Assembly: GCF_000172175.1 (NCBI RefSeq)
Contig: NZ_ABJL02000007.1
Span: 186,001-250,000 of the forward strand
DNA length: 64,000 nt
Origin: Bacteroides intestinalis DSM 17393
Lineage (GTDB): Bacteria; Bacteroidota; Bacteroidia; Bacteroidales; Bacteroidaceae
Direction: 5' to 3'
Under the pieces are notes generated by a model that did not search any database, had not been told where the DNA came from, and saw only the letters and a list, made by a program, of their open reading frames with translations. The position numbers were made by a program, and so were the translations under genes. Positions 26,384 to 35,206 of this stretch are shown here, piece by piece; within the stretch, counting starts at the first letter, position 1, and each line of letters starts with the position of its first letter.

Positions 26384-27742
26384 TTACAACGCTTCTTTAA
26401 AAATCTCTGAAACCGTGGGATGCGGGAATACTATTTTCTTCCAGGCTTCGGTAGTCAGTTTCAGTTCGATAGCCATGCCTGCCAGAGTGATAATTTCAGA
26501 AGCCGGATTACCCAGTATGTGCGCTCCCACTATGGTCTCGTCATCTGCTATCAGAAGTTTACAAACTCCGTTCACTCCTTCGTTCTCAGCAACAAAACGA
26601 CCGGAATAAGCCATCGGGAGTTTTACAACGCGATAATTAATACCTTTCATTTGCAGACTTTCTTCCGTCTGCCCTACTCCTGCAATCTCCGGATTGGTAT
26701 ATACTACACCGGGAATAGCCCAATAGCTCATGACATCTTTCTTGCCAAGTATTGTATGCACAGCTACTTCCGCCTCACGAACGGCTGTATGTGCCAGTAA
26801 AGAATAACCAGTCAGGTCACCACATATATATACTCCCGGAGCAGAGGCTTGCATCTGTTCGTTTGTACAGATATTCCCTCTTTCCGTTCTTTTTAATTCC
26901 AGATTCTCCAACCCGAAACCTTTCGTTACCGGACGACGACCTACACTCATCAATAGTTTCTCAGCAAGCACGCTGCCTGTACCTTCTGCATTCTCAAAAT
27001 TAACCTGTACTTGTGGCTTCCCGTCTTCGGAAGAAGCCTCAGCAAGAGATACGACCTTCGTACTAAGCATAAACTTGATTCCACGTTTAGCATATTCCGC
27101 ACGCAGAAGAGCGGAAAGCTCTTTATCCATACCTCCCAGGATTTCATCAAGCATTTCGATAACAGTGACCTGCACGCCCAGACTATTAAAGAAAGAGGCA
27201 AACTCTATACCAATTACTCCACCACCAATAATGGCAAGTGAAGCGGGAAGTTCCTTATTATCTAGAGCATCGCGGTGCGTCCAGAAAGGTACAGTATCCA
27301 CTCCGGGAATAGGAGGGATGAATGTTTCCGAACCGGTACATAGAATCAGATTCTCGCACTCATAAGTCTCACCACTACACTGCACGGTATTCTTATTGAT
27401 AATGGTAGCTTCTCCCTGCACGATATTCACTCCGTGGGCAGTCAGCTTACCTTTAACACCCAACACCAGTTTACGCACCACTTTCTGTTTACGGGCAATA
27501 ATCTTCGATAAATCAAATGAGGCTTCGGAAACAGTGACTGCATATTTGGAAGCATGACGCGCAGCATCATACGTTTTTGCCGAATACAATAAAGTCTTGG
27601 TAGGGATGCAGCCTTCATTCAGACAGACTCCACCTAAACTTTGCTTTTCAAACAACACTACGCTTAGTCCGGCTTTCCCGGCAGCTTCGGCAGCAGTATA
27701 TCCCGCAGGACCTCCACCGATAATGGCAACTTGGTATTTCAT
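26384..27742 (-). CDS. lpdA: Dihydrolipoyl dehydrogenase
   Basis: Flavoprotein that reoxidises dihydrolipoamide with NAD+. All marks are present over 452 residues: the FAD motif GGGPAGYTAAEAAG, the redox disulfide GGVCLNEGCIPTK (about residues 40-45), the NAD motif IGGGVIGIEFASFF, and the C-terminal HPTVSEIF catalytic His-Glu pair. No dehydrogenase E1/E2 or glycine-cleavage genes are nearby, so it supplies complexes encoded elsewhere. It sits between a PH-like protein (9 bp) and dacB (10 bp) in one operon. Confidence 0.95.
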   Translation of the reverse strand: MKYQVAIIGGGPAGYTAAEAAGKAGLSVVLFEKQSLGGVCLNEGCIPTKTLLYSAKTYDAARHASKYAVTVSEASFDLSKIIARKQKVVRKLVLGVKGKLTAHGVNIVQGEATIINKNTVQCSGETYECENLILCTGSETFIPPIPGVDTVPFWTHRDALDNKELPASLAIIGGGVIGIEFASFFNSLGVQVTVIEMLDEILGGMDKELSALLRAEYAKRGIKFMLSTKVVSLAEASSEDGKPQVQVNFENAEGTGSVLAEKLLMSVGRRPVTKGFGLENLELKRTERGNICTNEQMQASAPGVYICGDLTGYSLLAHTAVREAEVAVHTILGKKDVMSYWAIPGVVYTNPEIAGVGQTEESLQMKGINYRVVKLPMAYSGRFVAENEGVNGVCKLLIADDETIVGAHILGNPASEIITLAGMAIELKLTTEAWKKIVFPHPTVSEIFKEAL

Positions 27743-27751
27743 AGTTTCTAT

Positions 27752-28171
27752 TTATTTATAGGTATATTGCAACTCAAGACCAGGATTCTTTTCTTTAAGT
27801 GCGGCTATCAGCCCTTCCGGGTCAGCAGGAGTAATCGGGAAAAAGCCTTTCTTCAATCCATTTTGATACCTGACCACCATCTGGCGAACGCGCCATTGCC
27901 ATCCTTTGGCAGACGGGTTATAGAGGATACAGTTCACTCCGATCGCCTTCTGAGATACACCGAACACTGTCTTCACCCAAAGGTCTCCATTTTCTTTAAT
28001 GATATATTTCCTTTGGTAATTACTGATCAGGAAAGGAATAGCCACAATGAATCCACATAAGGCAGACGCTTCTTTCAACAACAGGTATGCAACGCACATA
28101 AAAGTAAGAACAAATACTATTACCCATTTTTCAGTAGTAGTCATACCTTTCGATTTGAATATTTTTTCCAT
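27752..28171 (-). CDS. Small membrane protein with bacterial PH-like domain
   Basis: A 139-residue protein with two N-terminal hydrophobic helices (about 16-32 and 35-50), then a beta-rich domain beginning RKYIIKENGDLWVKTVFG and ending FPITPADPEGLIAALKEKNP, a pattern typical of bacterial PH-like (bPH) membrane proteins in Bacteroidetes. Function unknown. It is the first gene of the lpdA-dacB unit; the nearest promoter-like sequence (TTCTTTTG on the minus strand, near 28224) has one mismatch. Confidence 0.7.
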   Translation of the reverse strand: MEKIFKSKGMTTTEKWVIVFVLTFMCVAYLLLKEASALCGFIVAIPFLISNYQRKYIIKENGDLWVKTVFGVSQKAIGVNCILYNPSAKGWQWRVRQMVVRYQNGLKKGFFPITPADPEGLIAALKEKNPGLELQYTYK

Positions 28172-28237
28172 GTATACAGGGGTTATTTATAAACTGCCTG
28201 CAAGTTAATAAAAACCTCTCTTATCTGCACAAAAGAA

Positions 28238-28804
28238 TTATCCTTTCTTTATCTTTTTCACCGTACGCTTCATCTTTAAAGCATATAAATTCAGTTCTAT
28301 CGAAGATTCGGTTTCTGTTGTATCTTCCATCTCTTCTACAGACAATAATTCGTGAAGTAACTCGCTACTGCGCTGGGTTAATGTTTTCTGTTTGCCTTCA
28401 TCTGTTTCTGTTGACAAGATATTTAGATTACGAGAGAGCTCTCTCAAATGGGCAAAAGACTCTATAATAGCAAGAGTTGTAGCCGTAGCACGAGGACTTT
28501 TCAAAACGGTAGCAAGCATGTAAAGACCTTTTTCGGTGAAAGCTTTAGGTATTGCACGTACTTTAGGGGATAAATTTGCGGTCGAAAGTTTCGACCGCAA
28601 ATGTCGTATCTCACTTTCATTCAATTCAATAATGTAGTTCTTAGGAAACTTATCCGGATTATTCCTCACCGCTTCATTCACCCTCTTCGTTTCCACTCCG
28701 TACAACATTGCCACATCTCTGTCCAACAAAACTTTCTGTCCTCTCAGTTCTATTAAGCATGCTTCTATTTCTTGTTCTCTGATTATCTGTAATTCGTTTT
28801 CCAT
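28238..28804 (-). CDS. ORF6N domain-containing protein
   Basis: A 188-residue protein with a clear ORF6N domain at about residues 10-100: the pattern LRGQKVLLDRDVAMLYGVET, then KRVNEAVRNNPDKFP and FTEKGLYMLATVLKS. ORF6N occurs in phage antirepressors and in dispersed chromosomal copies in Bacteroides, where it is expected to bind DNA. The C-terminal 70 residues are a helical, Ser/Thr/Glu-rich tail. No phage genes surround it, so it is an isolated domesticated or mobile-derived gene. Confidence 0.9.
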   Translation of the reverse strand: MENELQIIREQEIEACLIELRGQKVLLDRDVAMLYGVETKRVNEAVRNNPDKFPKNYIIELNESEIRHLRSKLSTANLSPKVRAIPKAFTEKGLYMLATVLKSPRATATTLAIIESFAHLRELSRNLNILSTETDEGKQKTLTQRSSELLHELLSVEEMEDTTETESSIELNLYALKMKRTVKKIKKG

Positions 28805-28899
28805 ACTTTATATGCATTTTGTTGATTTAAAGACCTACAAGGTACAACTAATATTCTACAAAAAGCACCGCCCCTTATCTTTTTCTTACTAAAAAAACA

Positions 28900-28907
28900 T
28901 ACCTTTG
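28900..28907 (+). promoter_or_regulatory. -7 promoter box of the 304-aa lipoprotein gene
   Basis: TACCTTTG, 68 bp before the start codon. Confidence 0.6.
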
Positions 28908-28975
28908 CTTGCAGTATTCCTCAATAAAATACGTCTATAAACAAAAGCTATTTAAACTAACGGAACTAAAGGTAC

Positions 28976-29890
28976 ATGAAACGAACAAACTTATTCCAAC
29001 TGCTATTGTTCTCCACTTTCATTCTTTTATGTGGGACAGCTTGTGATAACGGTGAAGATGAACGCCTTTCTCCTATGAAGAAAGTCATCATGGAAGGAAA
29101 TAATAACAGTGTGGAAATTATCATGAGCCGGACCAACTGGAAGATAGTTTCACTTACTTCCCTTGATGGATGGAACCAGTTGGCAAGCGGACTGGAAGGA
29201 TTTGGCACGATCTATTTTGACTGGGGAAGCATCACAAGAGATAAAGAAGACGCCCTGACCATACAGGCCAACGAGAACCTGGAAGATGAAGAACGGGGAC
29301 TAATTATCAACCTGAGTACCAGCAGCGGACTCTATACAGAACAGATCATTGTACAGCAAAATCCCGGAGATAAATATGAAATAAAAAGCATCACCTACTC
29401 ACTGGAAGAAGGAGACGGAGAATTCTGGATGGATTCACGCCCCTATGGCCTTACCTTCCGAAACTATACGGACAATTCCACCACTACTACCATATTTCCT
29501 TATGACCATGCACCTGAAGAATATCAGTTCCACTGCCCCAACGATCTTGCCTTCAAATTATTGAAGTACGAAGAACCTTTAGTGGATGTCCCGGAAATAG
29601 TAGACGAAAAAATACAGCTGACAGGTGAGAAAGTGAAATATAGCCTATTTCCACAACAGTATGACAGCAAACTAAAATATACGGAAGTGAAAGTAGAGAC
29701 TCCCCCTCAGAAACAAACCAAAATTTCGGGACTGATACTCTATAAATTGCACCAAATAACCTATACATTGACACTCACAAATGTACGTACACAAGAAGAG
29801 AAAATTGTGAAAGGAGAAATGTCGAGGAAGTTTCCTTACTTTCACACGAAACCCCGTACGGAAGTCAGCGAACTACCTTCGCAAGAATAA
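28976..29890 (+). CDS. Lipoprotein of unknown function with BACON-like N-terminal region
   Basis: A 304-residue lipoprotein: signal peptide MKRTNLFQLLLFSTFILLCG with the lipobox ending at Cys23 (GTAC). Residues about 35-125 (VEIIMSRTNWKIVSL... LIINLSTSSGLYTEQIIVQQNP) match the alternating strand pattern of BACON domains, which help Bacteroides surface proteins bind glycans or mucin. The remaining beta-rich part is unrecognised. It converges with the DUF4907 gene, whose stop is only 1 bp away. Confidence 0.75.
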   Translation: MKRTNLFQLLLFSTFILLCGTACDNGEDERLSPMKKVIMEGNNNSVEIIMSRTNWKIVSLTSLDGWNQLASGLEGFGTIYFDWGSITRDKEDALTIQANENLEDEERGLIINLSTSSGLYTEQIIVQQNPGDKYEIKSITYSLEEGDGEFWMDSRPYGLTFRNYTDNSTTTTIFPYDHAPEEYQFHCPNDLAFKLLKYEEPLVDVPEIVDEKIQLTGEKVKYSLFPQQYDSKLKYTEVKVETPPQKQTKISGLILYKLHQITYTLTLTNVRTQEEKIVKGEMSRKFPYFHTKPRTEVSELPSQE

Positions 29891-29891
29891 C

Positions 29892-30224
29892 TCATTCTCT
29901 ATTCACTATAATACCCAGCATTGTAATCTCTTCTTTACTAATGCTGGGTGATTGCTTTTCATCCAGCTTACGACAAACCAACTTCGCTACCTTCAAGGCG
30001 TCTTCCTTCGTTGCAAAAGCTATTTTCCTCCCTACAGCAGGTATATAAGGCTGACGAATCAGTGTATCTCCCTTATGGAGTACCATATACCCATAGCCAC
30101 CCTCCGCCTGCATGGCGCGGCAGGTAAATTCCGTCTCATCGGTATTCGTGCAGCCGGAGAAACAAGAAAGGCATACTGCCACCAGGGACAGTACACCAAT
30201 CTTTACAATAAACACTAGCTTCAT
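29892..30224 (-). CDS. DUF4907 family lipoprotein
   Basis: A 110-residue lipoprotein with a lipobox Cys near residue 25 (CFSGC). The mature part contains GYGYMVLHKGDTLIRQPYIP and FATKEDALKVAKLVCRKL, characteristic of DUF4907. It starts 15 bp after the stop of the kelch gene, so the two form one transcript from the promoter at 31335. A 10-bp inverted repeat (ACCCAGCATT, 29913-29922, with 29940-29949) lies within its last codons and might act as a terminator. Function unknown. Confidence 0.8.
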   Translation of the reverse strand: MKLVFIVKIGVLSLVAVCLSCFSGCTNTDETEFTCRAMQAEGGYGYMVLHKGDTLIRQPYIPAVGRKIAFATKEDALKVAKLVCRKLDEKQSPSISKEEITMLGIIVNRE

Positions 30225-30238
30225 AAATCACAAAAACA

Positions 30239-31294
30239 CTAATCAACATCTTCCTGCTCATAGGGCAGGAGTTCATAAACATCATCAAAATAGCTGGTTC
30301 CCGAAGCCCCCGTCAATACAAAGCCACGCTTGCCCGTAGAGAAAGATACAGCATAGGCGCGCGACGAACCTCCTGAACTTACATTGTGTACACTCGTAAG
30401 TGGAGTATAATCATCATCGGAGTCACCATACCACAAATCCTCACCAGGATCATACACCCAATAATCACTGGTTACGCCACTACGGGTTCCGGTAGCAATA
30501 TACCCTCTTCCATCTATCACGAAAGATACAGTACCTAAGCGCGCTATAGCATAATCGTCATCATAATCGTCATCGCTATTAGTATTGGCAATGTCACGCA
30601 ACTGAGCCCAGTTGTCACCATCAAATTTCCACAAATCATCAACCAGCGTGTTATTGTTCTGCCCACAGCAGACATAAGCTACATCATCTATAACGAAAGC
30701 CGTACCATACCAACGCTTGTATCCCCCGAATCCATTTACAATTTCCCATTGCTTTCCGGCAGCGGCATTAGGATTAAAGCGATAGAAATCTTTCAGATAA
30801 TTATCATTGAACCCTGTACCCACATAGCCGTATCCTCCAATCGAAAAAGCCAATGCACCGTAGCGTGCACCACCACCAAAGTCATCCATTTGAGTCCAGG
30901 AGTCCGTAGCGGGATTATACTCCCAGGTATCTGCCAGATATGTGGGTTCGGTCTTTTGAATGCCGGTAGTAATGTAACCTCTATCATTCAAGGCAAACGA
31001 AGCCACACTATGGCGTCCCGCTGCTGCATCGGGCATATCGGCACATTGTGTCCAATAATCTCCATCCATATTGTACTCCCAAAGGTCTTTCAGATAGGTC
31101 TTATTCGACCCACGATAGCCACAACACAGATAACCCTTATTTCCAATGGTGAAACTGCCAGCCTGTCCCCGCGCTACACCGTCCAAGTCCGATCTTCTCA
31201 TCCATACACCCTGGGTGTATTCATCGTCGTCCGTACAACTGCCAGCCAAGCATCCAACCGCCAGCAGTATCATTCCAAATAATAGTCGATTCAT
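30239..31294 (-). CDS. Kelch-repeat (galactose oxidase-like) lipoprotein
   Basis: A 351-residue lipoprotein (lipobox LAGSC near residue 20). Five to six kelch blades are seen, with repeats of the type GYLCCGYRGSNKTYLKDLWEY, GYITTGIQKTEPTYLADTWEY and GYVGTGFNDNYLKDFYRFN. Such propellers bind glycans or partner proteins; galactose-oxidase copper ligands are not evident. It is cotranscribed with the DUF4907 gene and diverges from the DUF4270/outer-membrane pair, a grouping that looks like one envelope-associated module. Confidence 0.88.
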   Translation of the reverse strand: MNRLLFGMILLAVGCLAGSCTDDDEYTQGVWMRRSDLDGVARGQAGSFTIGNKGYLCCGYRGSNKTYLKDLWEYNMDGDYWTQCADMPDAAAGRHSVASFALNDRGYITTGIQKTEPTYLADTWEYNPATDSWTQMDDFGGGARYGALAFSIGGYGYVGTGFNDNYLKDFYRFNPNAAAGKQWEIVNGFGGYKRWYGTAFVIDDVAYVCCGQNNNTLVDDLWKFDGDNWAQLRDIANTNSDDDYDDDYAIARLGTVSFVIDGRGYIATGTRSGVTSDYWVYDPGEDLWYGDSDDDYTPLTSVHNVSSGGSSRAYAVSFSTGKRGFVLTGASGTSYFDDVYELLPYEQEDVD

Positions 31295-31334
31295 TTTTCT
31301 CAGAACTTATTTTGATTTACTATATTTTTGGTAA

Positions 31335-31342
31335 CAAAAGTA
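31335..31342 (-). promoter_or_regulatory. -7 promoter box of the kelch-DUF4907 operon
   Basis: TACTTTTG on the minus strand, 41 bp upstream of the kelch start. Confidence 0.6.
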
Positions 31343-31393
31343 GGCTACAGGTACTTCATCAACAAATATAACCGACAAACGGCACTAAATTTC

Positions 31394-31411
31394 CGGTAAA
31401 TACCTTTACCG
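31394..31411. promoter_or_regulatory. Palindrome between divergent kelch and DUF4270 genes
   Basis: CGGTAAA (31394-31400) and TTTACCG (31405-31411) form a perfect inverted repeat with a 4-bp spacer. It lies between the two divergent promoters (31335 and a near-consensus TTCCTTTG at 31463), a suitable place for a shared operator. Confidence 0.4.
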
Positions 31412-31490
31412 ATAAAACCTGCCCGATAGCCGATTTTAATAGGAAGATATAGAAGTTTCATTTTCCTTTGCGACTCTAAAAACCGCAGCA

Positions 31491-32807
31491 ATGAAAAAGT
31501 TATTGTATAGTCTGATTATAATGATCGCCGCCATCTGTGCTTGTCAGGATGAAAATTCAGAATTAGGACAAAGTCTGGTGAACAGTTCTTTCTATAATGT
31601 ATATGTAGATACTTGTACGGTGGACATCAGTACCATTCTTATGGACTCCATAGAGACCAGGGGAGACAGTATTTGTCAGTTAGGACACTATAAGGATGCC
31701 TCATGGGGTGAGGTCTCCGCCGCTTACTATGCCGAATACTCTAAAAACAGCTTTACTCCCAACGAGGATTATAGTTACAGCTTCGACTCGTTAGTACTGA
31801 GGATGACGCCTTCCGGCAACTTCTGGGGCGATACCTTAACACAGCAACGAATATCTGTTTACCGGCTAAAACAAGCCATCTATCTGGACGATGACGAAGA
31901 TTTATACAACAGTACTATCCTGCCTACCGAAAGCATGCCTCTATTCAGTTTCACTTTCACGCCAAGCCCCGGACGAAAGAAGGAGTTAGAAATACGTCTG
32001 CCCGATGAACTGGGAAAAGAGTTACTGAATGATCTCGTAACAGAAGAAGACTATTTCGACAGCCAGGATAAGTTCAAAGAAAAGTTCCCCGGACTGGCAC
32101 TCATGGCCGAAAACAGCGGAGAATGCATCACCGGATTCATGGTAAACGATTCATCCATGGCCATCACTCTGCACTATAAAGAGATAGCCAGTCAACGCAC
32201 AGAAAAAGAACTGATCTTCAGTGTGAACACTGATTATGCCTATACCAGTATCCGTCACGATCGCACCAGTACCCCTCTCGCTACCTTGGAAAGCGGAATA
32301 GAGAACCTTATCCACTCCGGCAGTCTGGGCAGGCGGGCATATATGCAAGGATTGACAGGATTCTATAATCAGATAGAATTTCCCCATCTGAATAATTTAC
32401 AGGATGCAGGAGAAATTGTTTCCATAGAAAGCGCCACACTTTACCTCTATCCGCTGACCGGAAGTTATAACAAGCTAAACCAACTACCGGAAGATATACG
32501 CCTTTACATCACAGATGAAAACAATGTATTGGAAGATTATGTATACGGCAGTGATGGTGTTACGGTACAGACCGGAAATCTGACAGTGGACGATATGTTC
32601 GGGCGAGATACTTATTATTCCTTTGACGTAACCGAATTCATCCGCAACAACTTCGGTACGTGGGGCATAAAACGACAGAAGCTACTCCTGAGTCTACCAG
32701 AGAATGAAATGACAATGACTTTCAATCAAATAATCTTCACCAACGACCCCGACCAGGAGAGACAATGCAGATTAGAGATCAGATTTAAAATATACAACGA
32801 AAAATGA
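31491..32807 (+). CDS. DUF4270 family lipoprotein
   Basis: A 438-residue lipoprotein (MKKLLYSLIIMIAAICACQD, lipobox Cys about 18). The start of the mature protein matches the DUF4270 pattern: GQSLVNSSFYNVYVDTCTVDIST, then DSIETRGDSICQLGHYKDASWGEVSAAYYAEYS. It is mostly beta-structured and probably faces the outer surface or periplasm; function unknown. Its stop overlaps the start of the barrel gene by ATGA, so the two are translationally coupled. Confidence 0.85.
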   Translation: MKKLLYSLIIMIAAICACQDENSELGQSLVNSSFYNVYVDTCTVDISTILMDSIETRGDSICQLGHYKDASWGEVSAAYYAEYSKNSFTPNEDYSYSFDSLVLRMTPSGNFWGDTLTQQRISVYRLKQAIYLDDDEDLYNSTILPTESMPLFSFTFTPSPGRKKELEIRLPDELGKELLNDLVTEEDYFDSQDKFKEKFPGLALMAENSGECITGFMVNDSSMAITLHYKEIASQRTEKELIFSVNTDYAYTSIRHDRTSTPLATLESGIENLIHSGSLGRRAYMQGLTGFYNQIEFPHLNNLQDAGEIVSIESATLYLYPLTGSYNKLNQLPEDIRLYITDENNVLEDYVYGSDGVTVQTGNLTVDDMFGRDTYYSFDVTEFIRNNFGTWGIKRQKLLLSLPENEMTMTFNQIIFTNDPDQERQCRLEIRFKIYNEK

Positions 32808-34015
32808 AACATTACCACCGGATTCCCCTTATGCTGTGCAGCTTCTGTGCGGTAAGCCTTTCCATCATAGCCCAAAATAACACCAATCTACCCACTTCTA
32901 TGTATGGAGTGGGTGAACTAAGTACCAGTGACGGCGGACGTTATGCCGGAATGGGCAACATAGGTATTGCCCTGAACAGAACCGGATTCCAAAATACCTT
33001 GAACCCGGCAGCCATTACTCGAATGGACAGCACCTGCTTCATATTCGATGTCGGTGCATCGGCTTCATATGCCCGTTATTCCTTTCAGAATGATCACAGT
33101 TCCAGTTTTATGGGTAATCCCAACCGCTTCAGCATAGGATGCAGAATCCTGCCACGCTGGTATGCCATGATAGGTGCTGCACCCTATAGCAGCGTGGGCT
33201 ACATTATTCAGACCGAAGAAGAAGTGGAAGGTATGCCCGGAAGTTATACCTATTCCTTATTTGAAGGATCGGGAGGATTATACCGTTGTTATCTTACTAA
33301 TGCCTTTGCATTAACCAAACGCCTGTCCGTTGGCATAAATCTGGGTATCATACTGGGAACGGTGACCCAAAGCGAAACGCAAGAAAGTGCCATTGTGGAG
33401 TACGAATCTTCTAAGCGTGCTTTTTATGCCGACTTCGGAATACATTATGAATTCAATACCACCGGAAACCAAAAGTGGGCAGCGGGACTTGTATTTGCCC
33501 CCTCCCTTCAGGTTAACCACGAAAACAATCTGACCTATAGCAATTCTTCCACCAGTGAAGGTGTCGATAAGAGTTATCATAGCCGGACGCAATATTTGCC
33601 TATGCACATCGGTGCCGGAATATCAATGACTACCGAACGTTGGGTAGTGACCACCGATTATAATTACCTGGATTGGAGTCGCAATACCTCATCTTACACT
33701 TCCATGAAATACGAAAACCAGCACAAATTGAACATCGGGGGAGCCTATATTACCAATCCACGCCTTCCCCGGTCCACTGAATTGATGGGGGGAATAGGTT
33801 TAAGTAATTCGTATATAAATCTGCGAGGTGGAAAAATGCAATACCTGGAAGTGAGTGCAGGAGCAAGTTTTCCTATCCGGTACTCCTATCTTTCATTAGG
33901 CGCCACCTGGCGGAAACAAATCAATTCACGCAGCAGTCTGATGCAGGAAAGCCGATTCAGCATGAATCTGAATATTACGTTTGGAGAAAGAATATCACGG
34001 TCAAAATTGAGGTAA
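32804..34015 (+). CDS. Outer-membrane beta-barrel protein (FadL/OmpP1-like)
   Basis: A 403-residue exported protein with a signal peptide ending near SIIAQN. GVGELSTSDGGRYAGMGNIGIALN and NTLNPAAITRMDSTCF resemble the N-terminal hatch region of FadL/OmpP1 transporters and of Bacteroidetes barrels paired with DUF4270. The rest alternates amphipathic strands and ends in MNLNITFGERISRSKLR. It is coupled to the upstream DUF4270 lipoprotein by a 4-bp overlap. The cargo is unknown. Confidence 0.8.
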   Translation: MKHYHRIPLMLCSFCAVSLSIIAQNNTNLPTSMYGVGELSTSDGGRYAGMGNIGIALNRTGFQNTLNPAAITRMDSTCFIFDVGASASYARYSFQNDHSSSFMGNPNRFSIGCRILPRWYAMIGAAPYSSVGYIIQTEEEVEGMPGSYTYSLFEGSGGLYRCYLTNAFALTKRLSVGINLGIILGTVTQSETQESAIVEYESSKRAFYADFGIHYEFNTTGNQKWAAGLVFAPSLQVNHENNLTYSNSSTSEGVDKSYHSRTQYLPMHIGAGISMTTERWVVTTDYNYLDWSRNTSSYTSMKYENQHKLNIGGAYITNPRLPRSTELMGGIGLSNSYINLRGGKMQYLEVSAGASFPIRYSYLSLGATWRKQINSRSSLMQESRFSMNLNITFGERISRSKLR

Positions 34016-34098
34016 GGGAATAGTATTCTTCTGACGGGTTATGAACTAAAAGAACAGAATAGCGGTGCATATTGTTTACAAATGATATATAGTCCTAA

Positions 34099-34186
34099 CA
34101 TAGTCGTATACTGAACCTAATTCAGTCGTATAGTGAATGCCATTCAGTCGTATACTGAATAGGGTTCAGTATACGACTGAATAGGG
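34099..34186. repeat. 22-bp periodic array E (four palindromic units)
   Basis: AGTCGTATA starts at 34102, 34124 and 34146. The near-palindrome TTCAGTCGTATACTGAA fills 34143-34159, and its reverse complement TTCAGTATACGACTGAA fills 34165-34181, so the fourth unit is inverted but still in 22-bp phase. CTGATAATCAG follows at 34202. It lies between the converging barrel and LytTR genes. Confidence 0.88.
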
Positions 34187-34280
34187 CATGGTTTAACAAT
34201 ACTGATAATCAGAAAGTTACAAGAGCCTATGCTGCTATCAATAAATTCTAACAAATCCCTGCGATATATAGCGCAGCTAC

Positions 34281-34318
34281 TTTATCGCCCTATCACTTTA
34301 CCACCTTATCACTCTTTA
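34281..34318. repeat. TATCAC short repeats
   Basis: TTTATCGCCCTATCACTTTA and CCACCTTATCACTCTTTA form a short TATCAC-rich cluster. It shares the 16-mer CTATCACTTTACCACC (34290-34305) with the site at 11613. Together with array E this is the content of the 354-bp gap. Confidence 0.45.
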
Positions 34319-34369
34319 ATTCATTTCTGTAGGATATGAGTCAATTCCGGCAACAAGCATTGAAGCATA

Positions 34370-35143
34370 CTAAAGGACAGAATAATCAGAAATATAATTC
34401 TTCAACTTCTTTCGGTAAACCTCTCCGATAGGGATACTTCTTTTATCCAGAGCAATTTTACTGCTCTCTATGGTACGTATGCAATCTTTGCGAATAATAA
34501 ACGAGCGGTGCACACGTATAAATTCATCAGAAGGTAACCTCTCCTCCATATATTTCATTGTACACAGACTCAGTATAGGCTTTGGTTCATCCTTACTATA
34601 AATCTTCACGTAATCGCCCAACCCTTCGATATAAGATATTCTGGATATATCCAAACGGAAAATCCGATTGTCAGACTTTACATAAATCACTTTAGACATT
34701 TCGGGCTGAGATGCATCTGCCTGAGACTTTTCGGAAACGACAGTAAGCTGCATCCCTGTTTCACCTTTCAGACTGAACCAGCGCGAAGCCTTATTCACCG
34801 CTTCAAAAAAGATAGGAAAATTGATTTCAGATATCAGGTAATCCAATGCATCCAGACGGAAGCACTCAGCGGCATACCGGGGAGTATCTGCAATAAAAAT
34901 GACACGAGTGAACGGAGAAAGCAATTTACTGAATTCCATTCCGTTGATTCCCTCCATTTCTTCCTGCCCGATTCCTACGAAGTAAAGGTGTACCTTGTTG
35001 TCATAATAACCTTTCAATGCCTCAATAGGGTTACTGTACTTCCCACACAAAGAAAGAAAAGGTGTTTTGGCTATGAACATTTCCAGTAGTTCACTCACCT
35101 GTTGGTCGGCATGCAAAATAGCACAAGTCAAATTCATCATCAT
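34370..35143 (-). CDS. LytTR-family DNA-binding protein with a degenerate receiver domain
   Basis: A 257-residue cytoplasmic regulator. Residues 1-125 have the receiver fold, but its working residues are gone. The phosphoacceptor Asp is Gly57 (YFVGIGQEEM), the switch Thr/Ser is Ile/Ala at 84-85 (VIFIADTP), and the Lys is Ser105 (LDYLISEI). Residues about 155-257 are an intact LytTR DNA-binding domain (IYVKSDNRIFRLDISRISYI; FIRVHRSFIIRKDCI). No histidine kinase is adjacent. It should therefore act without phosphorylation, perhaps by ligand binding or abundance. Confidence 0.9.
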   Translation of the reverse strand: MMMNLTCAILHADQQVSELLEMFIAKTPFLSLCGKYSNPIEALKGYYDNKVHLYFVGIGQEEMEGINGMEFSKLLSPFTRVIFIADTPRYAAECFRLDALDYLISEINFPIFFEAVNKASRWFSLKGETGMQLTVVSEKSQADASQPEMSKVIYVKSDNRIFRLDISRISYIEGLGDYVKIYSKDEPKPILSLCTMKYMEERLPSDEFIRVHRSFIIRKDCIRTIESSKIALDKRSIPIGEVYRKKLKNYISDYSVL

Positions 35144-35206
35144 TTCTCTTATTTTTAGAAATTAGACGAACGACTTTCCGGAAGGCTGCAAAAAGAAAAT
35201 CGAGAA

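Noticed and set aside
29913..29949. 10-bp inverted repeat as a firm terminator for the 304-aa lipoprotein gene
   Set aside because: It lies inside the coding end of the DUF4907 gene and lacks a T-run; mentioned only as possible.
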